DNA from: Billgrantia zhangzhouensis | Lineage (GTDB): Bacteria > Pseudomonadota > Gammaproteobacteria > Pseudomonadales > Halomonadaceae | DNA: 64,000 nucleotides | Direction: 5' to 3' | Assembly: GCF_021404465.1 (NCBI RefSeq) | Contig: NZ_JABFTT010000014.1 | Location: 62,001-126,000 of the forward strand | Shown: positions 8,357 to 17,400 of the stretch, in pieces | Position numbering within the stretch: position 1 is the first letter of the stretch | Layout of the letters: each line of letters starts with the position of its first letter | Translations under genes and position numbers: made by a program | Notes under the pieces: model-generated | Seen by the model: only the letters and a program-made list of their open reading frames with translations | The model's database searches: none | What the model was told of the DNA's origin: nothing

Positions 8357-8919
8357 CACGCCTCCGCAGCGACGGGCATGCGCTCGAACTCGGCGCGAAT
8401 GGCCGGCGTGGTGAGCTTCCAGCAGGCCCAGGCGAACAGTACCACCAGCAGCGTGGCGAACAGGATCAACACCGCCAGGGCGCCGATCAGTCCCGCCACC
8501 GGGTCCTCGGGGCCGGCGACGTTGCCCGCCGCATCGGCCATGAAGCCGAAGGTCAGCGGCGTCAGCGCGGCGCCGCCCAGCACACCGACGAAGCCGGCTG
8601 CCATCAAGGTGAGGAAAGCCGGTCTGGCCCAGCGGCGGCGCTGCAACAGCGCCACGGAGAGAACCAGGGTTACGGCGGCCCCTGCCATTAGCAGGCCGGC
8701 CAAGGTATTGCTGCGCTCGATCAGCCAGGCCACACCGCCGGTGAGTCCGCCGCTGCCGGCCTCGACGCCAAGCGAAGCGACCAGTGCCTCGCCGGGCAGC
8801 AGCGGCAGGGTGAGCAGGGCGACAGTCAGTGCGGAGAAGGCGATGAAGCCCCAGGCCAGGCCGCTGACGGCGGCGGAGCGTGTCGGCGGCAGGTGCAGGG
8901 TGGAGGTGACAGTAGTCAT
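8356..8919 (-). CDS. Unassigned membrane protein in the norEF operon
   Basis: A 187-residue protein with about five hydrophobic segments. One starts near residue 20, then come two pairs, and the last (ILFATLLVVLFAWACWKL) runs into a charged C-terminal tail. No residues suggest metal binding or catalysis, and I do not recognise a family. It is translationally coupled to norE and follows the 148-residue gene by 15 bases, so it is made with NorE and NorF under the same Dnr-type promoter. It may be a structural or assembly partner of the NO reductase. Confidence 0.8.
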   Translation of the reverse strand: MTTVTSTLHLPPTRSAAVSGLAWGFIAFSALTVALLTLPLLPGEALVASLGVEAGSGGLTGGVAWLIERSNTLAGLLMAGAAVTLVLSVALLQRRRWARPAFLTLMAAGFVGVLGGAALTPLTFGFMADAAGNVAGPEDPVAGLIGALAVLILFATLLVVLFAWACWKLTTPAIRAEFERMPVAAEA

Positions 8920-8934
8920 CGGCGGGCTCCCAGG

Positions 8935-9381
8935 TCAGCCTTCCAGTGACACCCTGGCGCCGCCGAACAGCAGGCTGCGTGGGGCGTCGATGGCACGGTC
9001 GTGCAACAGGCGATGGATGCCTACGCCGCAGCGGCCCATGGTCCAGGCCAGGCAGGCGGTGAAGAAGCCGTAGCCAAGCACCCAGGAGGCCCAGGCCGGC
9101 GCCCCGATCAGCCCCAGCAGGTTCCACGCTCCAAGCGCAGCGGCGCCGCCCAACGCGCCGAGCCAGAAGGTGCGGATCTGGAACTGCAGGTGGCTCGCCA
9201 CCCAATCAGCGGCGTGACGACGACGCCAGTGGGCGATCAGCACACCGATGGGGGCGGTAACCACCGCCATCACGCTGCCCAGGTAGAGCACGTAGACGAT
9301 TGCCGCCAGGCCGCGGCCGCGGGTATCGAGTGGTGCTTCGGCCGCGTCGGCCCGCGTATGGAGATACGAGACGGTGGACAT
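8935..9381 (-). CDS. DUF4870-like four-helix membrane protein
   Basis: A 148-residue membrane protein and the first gene of the leftward operon. The segment ASHLQFQIRTFWLG, after a helix and a loop, is the pattern of the DUF4870-type small membrane family, whose function is unknown. The ATG at 9381 was chosen over an in-frame upstream start because GGGAGGAAGCG sits directly before it, and the longer form would run through the palindrome and promoter. Position suggests a role linked to NO reduction or electron transfer. Confidence 0.8.
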   Translation of the reverse strand: MSTVSYLHTRADAAEAPLDTRGRGLAAIVYVLYLGSVMAVVTAPIGVLIAHWRRRHAADWVASHLQFQIRTFWLGALGGAAALGAWNLLGLIGAPAWASWVLGYGFFTACLAWTMGRCGVGIHRLLHDRAIDAPRSLLFGGARVSLEG

Positions 9382-9403
9382 CGCTTCCTCCCGTAAGATG
9401 GTT

Positions 9404-9426
9404 AAAAAGCATTTAATATGCTTGTT
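9404..9426 (-). promoter_or_regulatory. NsrR-like palindrome at the norEF-type operon start
   Basis: An 11-1-11 inverted repeat with half sites AAAAAGCATTT and ATATGCTTGTT. The core AAGCAT-N5-ATGCTT is perfect. It sits at and just downstream of the start predicted from the adjacent Dnr-type box, the same geometry as at norC (2179-2201). It resembles NsrR operators in form; the cognate repressor is not in the window. Confidence 0.5.
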
Positions 9427-9432
9427 ATTGGG

Positions 9433-9474
9433 ACTATGCCTGCTGCGACCTTGGTTGTCCTTGTCTTGGGTCAA
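9433..9474 (-). promoter_or_regulatory. Class II Dnr/FNR promoter of the norEF-type operon
   Basis: Read on the minus strand, TTGAC-CCAA-GACAA at 9474-9461 is a 9-of-10 inverted repeat of the Dnr/FNR type. CATAGT at 9438-9433 is a -10 candidate, placing the start near 9426 and the box centre near -41.5. This matches the norC promoter arrangement. Confidence 0.72.
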
Positions 9475-9643
9475 TGGCCGGCGCTTCGCTGGGATGAATT
9501 GAAGTCAAATGGGGCTAAAGCTTGCGCCATGCCTGCCGATAACACCTTCAATCCGGTACCACGCCAGTCTCGCCACCTTAGAGCGGACAGCGAGCAGTGC
9601 CGGATGCAGGACATAAAACTCAATCGATAAAGACAGTGGTGCA

Positions 9644-11410
9644 ATGGACGCCGTACGACAGGGAATCGCCGGCTGCTTTACGCAGGCAACCGGCAGCAAG
9701 ACCGTCGGCAGGGAACGCAGGCTGCCCCGCCTTATCTTCATGCCAGCCTTGCTGGCGCTGAGCTTGCCGACGGCACTTTTGGCACAGGATGCGACGCCGG
9801 ACGAGGCGCTGCGCCGCCAACAGGAGCGCGAGCAGGCCATTCAGGAGCGCGAACTCCCCCAGGCGGATATTCGTCTGTCGGTTCCCGTGGAGGAGCTCGA
9901 TCGGCTGCCCGAGCAGGAAGCGCCCTGTTTCGTCATCGACGAGCTTGCCTTGCAAGGTGAGGAAGCGCAGCGCTTCGTCTGGGTACTGGACGCTACCACC
10001 GGTGAGCGGGGTGAGGATTCTCCCATCGGCCGCTGCCTCGGTACCGAAGGCATCAACCTGGTCATGAAGCGCGCCCAGAACGCGCTGATCGAGCGTGGCT
10101 TCATCACCAGCCGCATCCTGCTGGAAGACCAGGACCTCAGCGCTGGCACCTTGACGCTGAGCCTGGTTCCCGGTCGCATCGCCGCCATCCGCGTCGCCGA
10201 TCCCAGTCGCTCTCATGCCTCGCTGCGCAACGCCGTGCCCGCGCGGCAAGGCGATGTGCTCAATCTGCGTGACATCGAACAGGCGCTGGAGAACTTCCAG
10301 CGCCTGCCCTCCGTCGAGGCCGATATCCAGATCGCACCGGCGGATGCGCCGGGCGCCAGCGACCTGGTTATCGACTACCAGCAGGATTGGCGACTGCGCC
10401 CCTCGTGGACGGCCGACGACAGCGGTAGCGAGGCCACCGGGGAGTACATGGGCGGCGTCGGCATCTCCCTCGACAACCCCCTGGGCATCAACGACCTCTT
10501 CCATATCCACCTGGGGCGCGACCTCGGCGGCGGCGCTTCCGGGCCGCGTGGCAGTCGTAGCCACAGCCTCCACTACTCGGTGCCCTGGGGCTACTGGAGC
10601 CTGGCGCTCGACTACAGCGACCACGACTACTACCAGACCATCGCCGGCGCCTTCCAGGAGTACGTCTACAGCGGCACCAGCCAGCAGGCCGGAGTGACCC
10701 TGTCGCGCCTGGTCTATCGCGATGCTACCCGCAAGACCACGGTGTCCTTGGGTGGCTTCCAGCGCCGCTCGCGCAACTACATCGACGATATCGAGATTGA
10801 GATCCAACGCCGGGTAGTGGGCGGCTGGGAGGCCGGCATCGAGCACCGCGAGTTCATCGGCCGTGCCACCCTGGACCTCGGCACCGCCTACAAGCGCGGC
10901 ACCGGCGCCTTCGGCTCCCTGCCCGCGCCCGAAGAGGCATTCGACGAGGGCACCTCGCGCTTCCAGCTCGTTTCCACCCATGCCGGGCTTACGCTGCCGT
11001 TCCAGGTGGGCGGCCAGGCGCTGGAGTACCGCGGGCGCTTTCGCATGCAGAACAACCTGACCCCGCTGACACCCCTGGATCGCTTCTCCATCGGTAGCCG
11101 CTACACCGTACGCGGCTTCAACGAAGCCAGCCTGGTGGCAGAGCGGGGCTGGCTGGTGCGCAACGACCTCGGGCTGGCGCTGGGCAACAGTGGCCAATCG
11201 CTCTACGCCGGGCTCGATTACGGCCGGGTGAGCGGCCCCAGCACCGAATGGCTGCTGGGCTCGGAGCTCGCCGGCGCGGTGGCGGGCCTGCGCGGTTCGC
11301 TATTCGGCCACCTGAGCTACGACGCCTTCATCGCCACCCCGGTGATGAAACCCGACGGCTTTCGTACCGACCACCGCGACATCGGCTTCAGCTTCTACCT
11401 CTCGTTTTGA
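9644..11410 (+). CDS. tpsB: TpsB/FhaC/ShlB-type outer-membrane secretion pore
   Basis: A 588-residue two-partner secretion transporter that exports the following TpsA through the outer membrane. It has an N-terminal signal region with a hydrophobic stretch at about residues 31-47, a glutamine- and glutamate-rich linker and two POTRA-type domains. The first POTRA contains the family's CFVID start near residue 87. A beta-barrel follows with the L6 signature VRGF at residues 489-492 and a terminal aromatic strand ending FSFYLSF. The tpsA ATG lies 47 bases downstream. The start codon is uncertain within the first 30 residues. Confidence 0.93.
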   Translation: MDAVRQGIAGCFTQATGSKTVGRERRLPRLIFMPALLALSLPTALLAQDATPDEALRRQQEREQAIQERELPQADIRLSVPVEELDRLPEQEAPCFVIDELALQGEEAQRFVWVLDATTGERGEDSPIGRCLGTEGINLVMKRAQNALIERGFITSRILLEDQDLSAGTLTLSLVPGRIAAIRVADPSRSHASLRNAVPARQGDVLNLRDIEQALENFQRLPSVEADIQIAPADAPGASDLVIDYQQDWRLRPSWTADDSGSEATGEYMGGVGISLDNPLGINDLFHIHLGRDLGGGASGPRGSRSHSLHYSVPWGYWSLALDYSDHDYYQTIAGAFQEYVYSGTSQQAGVTLSRLVYRDATRKTTVSLGGFQRRSRNYIDDIEIEIQRRVVGGWEAGIEHREFIGRATLDLGTAYKRGTGAFGSLPAPEEAFDEGTSRFQLVSTHAGLTLPFQVGGQALEYRGRFRMQNNLTPLTPLDRFSIGSRYTVRGFNEASLVAERGWLVRNDLGLALGNSGQSLYAGLDYGRVSGPSTEWLLGSELAGAVAGLRGSLFGHLSYDAFIATPVMKPDGFRTDHRDIGFSFYLSF

Positions 11411-11456
11411 TTGAAGTAACCGACATAACTGACATAAGCCACGCAGGGACGCTCTT

Positions 11457-14400
11457 ATGAATCGGCAATGCTATCGACTCGTTTTCAACCGGGCCAAGGG
11501 CCAGCTCGTTGCCGCCTCGGAGCTTGCCGTGGCCTCCGGCAAGTCGCCGGCGGAAGGCAGTAGGGTGGGGCGCTGGCGCTCGCGGCGCCAACCGGCCATT
11601 GCCGCTACGCTCGCGGCGCTGCTGCTCGGCAGCCCGGCCGTCCAGGCCAGTATTGCCAGCGACCCCAACGCCCCGGGCAACCAGCGCCCCACGGTGCTGG
11701 AAACCGCCAACGGCGTGCCCCAGGTCAACATCCAGACCCCCAGCGCTGCCGGCGTCTCGCGCAACAGCTACCGCCAGTTCGACGTCTCTTCCAAGGGCGC
11801 GATCCTCAACAACTCGCGCCGCAACACCCAGACCCAACTGAGCGGCTGGGTGCAGGGCAACCCTCACCTCACCAGCGGCGAAGCCCGGGTCATTCTCAAC
11901 GAGGTCAACTCCGCGAACCCCAGCCAGCTGCGCGGCTACCTGGAAGTGGCCGGCTCGCGGGCCGAAGTGGTCATCGCCAACCCGGCGGGCATCGACGTCA
12001 ATGGCGCCGGCTTCATCAACGCCAGCCGCGCCACCCTCACCACCGGCACCCCCGAACTGCGCAACGGCGAGCTGACCGGCTACCGCGTGCAGCAGGGCAC
12101 GGTGACCATTTCCGGCGCCGGGCTGGACGCCAGCGGCACTGACTATACGGCGGTGCTGGCGCGTGCCATCGAGGTGCAGGGCGGCGTCTGGGCCAACGAC
12201 CTGAACGTGGTGACCGGGGCCAACCGCATCGGCACCGACGGCCAGGTGATCGAACGCCTCACCTCCCAGGGCGACGCCCCGGCCGTCGCCATCGACGTGG
12301 CGCATCTGGGTGGCATGTACGCCGGCAAGATCACCCTGGTCGCCACCGAGGCCGGCGTTGGGGTCAACAACGCCGGCAGCCTCACGGCCACCCAGGCCGG
12401 CGGCGTGGGCGACGTGGTACTCACCGCCGAGGGACGCATCGTCAACCGCGGCGCGATCACCGCCGAAGGCGATATCCAACTGGCGAGCCAGACGCGTATC
12501 GATAACCTCGGCACCGGTGCTGTCCTGGCCCAGGGCGACCTGACCCTCAGCGCTACGGGAGCACAAGGCCGCATTCGCAGCACCTCTGATGCCACCCTGG
12601 CCGCCGGCGTGGACGCCGGCAGCCTGCGTCTTGGCAACAACGGCCAACTCACCCTCACCGCCGGCGACAACGTCACGACCCAGGGCCGCAACCTGGCCGC
12701 GGGCGGCTTCCTGGCCGAAGCCGATACCGTCTCGCTGGCCGGCAGCGAGACCCAGGCCCGCGATATCGACGTCACCGCCCGCCGCGGCGATCTCGACGCC
12801 AGCGGTGCCGCCCTCAGCGCCCGCGACACCCTCACCGCCAGCGCCGACGCCACGCTGCGCACCGACGGCGCCAGCGTGCAGGCCGAGCGGCTCGACCTCA
12901 GCGCCGCGGCTATCTCCAACCGCGACGGCGAACTCATCCAGGCCGGCAACGACACCCTGCACCTGGCCACCGGCACGCTGGACAACCGCGGCGGACGCGT
13001 GGCCGCCAACGCCGACATCGTCATCCGCACCGACGCCCTGGACAACGCCGCCGGTACCGTAAGAGCCGGTGGCTCGCTCGACCTCGAGGCCGAAACGCTC
13101 GACAACACTCAGGGCCAGCTGGTGGCCGAACGCGATCTGCATGTCACCGCGACTCAACTGACCAACACCCAGGGGCTGATGGGCGCGGTACAGGGATCGC
13201 TCGATGTCGAGGCCCAATCCCTCGACAACTCCCGGGGGCGGATCGAAGCCGCCGATGGCCTGCGCCTCGACGTGGCCGACAGCCTGACCAACGAAGGCGG
13301 CGAGATCGTCCAACTGAGCGACCAAGGCGAGCTTCAGATTGCCGCCGCGAACCTGCACGGTAGCGATGGCCTGATCGTCAGCCAGGGCGACCTTACCGTG
13401 GAGGGCGGCGAGATCGTTCTCGACGGCGCCCGCACCCAGGCCCAGCACATCGCCCTTCAGGCCGACAGCCTCAGCCACCGTGAGGGTGAACTACTGCACC
13501 TCGGCAGCGACGCTCCCCTGACCTTCGATGTTGCCCAGGCGCTGAATAACCGTAACGGCCTGATTGCCAGCAATGCTGCCCTCGACCTGACGGCTGGCGA
13601 GCTGAGCAATCGGGAGGGCGCGGTTCAGGCGGCGGGGGATGCCTACGTGACCGCCGCATCGCTCGACAACCGGCAGGGTGAACTGGTATCCGGCGGTACG
13701 CTTGGCCTGACGGTCGAGGGGAATGTCGCCAACGCCCAGGGCCAACTGCTGGCCCAGAGATCGCTCGACCTGCAGGTGGCCTCGCTGAACAATGCCGGCG
13801 GCACCCTTGGCGCGGTGGAGGGGGATCTTACCGTCGCGGCGGACAGCGTCATCGACAACCGTGGTGGTACCCTCGAAGCAGGCAACCAGCTCGACGTGAG
13901 CGGCCAGGGCCTGGACAACCAGCGCGGCACCTTGGTGGGCGAGCGGGTATCACTGGATACCGGTGGGCAGCGCCTGAACAACATGGCGGGCCTGATCGCG
14001 GCAGGCGACAGCCTCGCTTCGATCAGCGGCGAGCTGGACAATACCGGCGGTACGCTCCAGGCTAGCGGCGATGCGATGATCGACACGCTTGGCCAGGCCC
14101 TGATCAACGTCGACAGCGGAGCGGACGGGGGGATTCTCGCCAATGGAGCCCTGACCCTGGCCGCCGGCGACATCGTTAACGGCAACGGCCTTATCGGCGG
14201 CGGCCGGCTCGACGTCACCGCTGTGGAGATCGCCAATCGGCTCGGTGGTACGCTGCTCAGCGAGAGCGATCTGACGCTCACGGCCAACAGTCTCGACAAC
14301 CGCGGCGGCCAGCTCCAGGCCCTCGGTGACATGACCCTCGACCTGAATGAGGCGCTGCTCAACCAAGGTGGCCTGATACGTTCCGGTGCTGCGCTCAAGG

Positions 14401-17400
14401 TCAATGCCAGCCGCGTCGTCAACAGCAACACCCAGGGCGCCGACCAGGGTATAGAAGGCCAGAGTATCGACCTCAGCGCTGAAGAAGCCGTCAATCAGCA
14501 GGGCGCGATGCGGGCCAACCAGCGGCTTGAGATCGACGCGGCCAGCCGCGTGGACAACCGCAACGGCCTGCTCTCATCGCTCGATACCCTGACCGTGGAA
14601 GCCGAGGAAATCGACAACCAGGGCGGCACCCTGATCGCCAACCAGCGCCTGATCCTGGAGCTGGCCCGCCTGTTTGGCAACGGCCGGGTGCTATCGCTGG
14701 GCGATCTGGCGCTGCAGCTCGCCAGCGACTTCACCCTGAACCAGGGCGCCGAACTCAAGGCGGCGGGCGACTTGCATTTCGCGACCAGTGGCACCCTAAC
14801 CAACCGCGGCACCCTCCAAGCCGGTGACACGCTCGACCTCGATGCCAGCGAGATCCGCAATACGGCCAGCGGCGAACTTTCGGCCACTACCACCCGGCTC
14901 AGCGCCGGCCAGCTCACCAACCACGGGCTGATCGACGGCGTGACCACCCGCATCGATGCCATTACCCTTGATAACCTCGGCACCGGGCGCATCTACGGTG
15001 ACCGGCTCGGTATCCAGGCCACCACCCTCACCAACGACGTCGAGAACAGCCGGGCGGCGGCGATCGCCGCCCGTGAACGACTCGATATCGGCACGCGCCG
15101 CCTGACCAACCGCGAGGAGGCGCTACTCTTCAGCGCTGGCGACATGGCTATCGGCGGTCGCCTCGATGCAGACGATCGGGCCACCGGCCAAGCAACGCGA
15201 GTCGATAACAACAGCGCCACGATCGAGGCATTGGGTGACTTGTCGATTTCTGCGGTGAGCTTGCGTAATACCAATGAGCACTTTGAGACCGAGCTGCAAT
15301 ATAGCGGATCTGAAACGGGATTATTTTATCAGCCGGTGGGGTGGGATGAAAAGCGTCCGTCAGAAGAGTTTCGAAAAACATATTATTCTCTCTATCATGA
15401 TGCAACTGGTACTGCCATTAAACAAGTGCCTAATGGACGGCTTTTTTGCTGTGCCGGAAATACTTATATAAGATGGAGAGAGTTTGATATCGAGCGGGAA
15501 GTTTATTCTAGCCAAGTAACTCGCTCGGCTCCGGGGTTGATTCAAGGAGGTGGCAATGTTTCCCTCCGTGGAGAGAGTATAGTCAACGATAAAAGTAAAA
15601 TTGTTGCCGGAGCAGTACTTCGGGGTGACTTGGAGAATGTTGTAAATCTCGAGGCAAGGGGGCAGCGCTCTATTGTTGAGAATGGGCTTGTCAGGTCTTT
15701 AGGGTACTATCATTTTCACTCAGAGCACGGTGGGGAAGCGATTCCTTACACTTCGAGCTGGGAGTTTTACACTGATCAAGAGTCACTGAGCGACATTATT
15801 CTTCCAGTCACAGAGCTCGGTGGCAACCGAAATGTCTCGAGCAGTGGCGCACAAATTGGTACCCTGCAGCCCACGTCACTCTCTGGCTCCGCCTCCGGCG
15901 CCGGCAATGCCACGGCTGGCGTTGGTGGTTTCGAATCCGGCAGAGGCATTGTCGAGGTCCCAGCCATCGGGCGTTCGGGCAGTGCCGTCCAGGCTTCTTC
16001 CTTCGAGGCGGGCGATGTCATCCGCACCCTGACGCCTCAGCTCCAACTGCCCAGCAACAGCCTGTTCCAGCTCAAGCCCACCGGCATTCGGCCACTGGTC
16101 GAGACCGATCCGCGCTTCACCAACCAGCGCCAGTGGCTCAGCTCCGACTACCTGCTCTCGGCCCTGCACCCCGACCCAGCCATGACCCAGAAGCGCCTGG
16201 GCGACGGCTTCTACGAGCAGCGCCTGATCCGCGAGCAGGTCACCCAACTGACCGGCCAGCGCTTCCTCGAAGGCTATGCCGACGACGAGGCGCAGTACGC
16301 CGCGCTGATGAACAACGCCGCGACCTTCGCCAAGGCGCACGGCCTGCGCCCCGGCGTGGCCCTCACCGCCGAACAGATGGCGCAGTTGACCAGTGACATC
16401 GTGTGGCTGGTGGAGCAGACGGTGACCCTGGCGGACGGCAGCACGGTCAAGGTGCTGGTGCCACAGGTCTATGCCAGGCTGCGCGAAGGCGACTTGAAAG
16501 GGGATGGCACCCTGATCGCGGGCGACTCGCTGCAGATGGACATTGCCGGCGACCTGGCCAACACGGGCACCCTGGCCGGGCGCGAACTGGTGGAAATGAC
16601 GGCCGGCAACATCACCAACCTGGAGGGCCGGATCAGTGGCAACCGAATCGACCTCGAGACCCGGCGTGATCTCACCAACCTTGGCGGTGACATCACCGCT
16701 AACGAATCGCTGAGTATGCAGGCGGGGCGCGACCTGAACCTGGCCAACACCGCGGAGCGTCAAGCACGACTCTACTTGACCGATTCCGGCGGCCAACTGC
16801 TGGCCGGCGCCGGGCGCGACCTGACGATCCGGGGAGCGGAGGTCGACTCGGCCGGCACCTTAGCATTGGGCGCCGGGCGCGACCTGAGCATCGCCAGCAC
16901 CCTCGACACCCAGTCCAACCGCTACGGCAGAGTGACCCTCAACACTGCCGACATTGAACACCAGGCCACGCTCAGCGCCGGCCAGGACCTGATCCTCAAC
17001 GCCGGACGCGACCTCAGCCTCGCCGCGGTCGACGTCAGCGCCGGCGGCAACGGCCTGATCGCCGCCGGTCGCGACCTGGCCTTGGAGACCTTGGCCACGG
17101 GCAGCGCCATGAGCGGCGGTCGCCTCCAGCGCAGCCAGCAGCAGGAGGTTGGCACCACGCTCGCCATCGGCAACGACCTCACCCTGATGGCGGGCCAGGA
17201 CCTCTACGCCCGCGCCGCCGACGTCAGCGTCGCAGGCGACCTGGGCGTCATCGCCGGGCGCAACATCGAGATCGAAGCGGGGCAGTCCAGCCAGTACGAA
17301 GAGCGGCGATGGGGCAGGACCCACACCATCGACAGCCAGAGCCGCGTGCAGGGCAGCGACTTCGCCGCGGGGGGCAGCCTCAGCCTCACCGCCGGCGAGG

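Noticed and set aside
7586..9073. A 495-codon plus-strand frame across the norEF-type operon
   Set aside because: Shadow frame spanning four real minus-strand genes; no ribosome-binding site or domain.
12900..14900. Short repeated motifs in tpsA as a tandem repeat or CRISPR-like array
   Set aside because: They are the diverged DNxxG-type protein repeats of filamentous haemagglutinins, not a DNA-level array.
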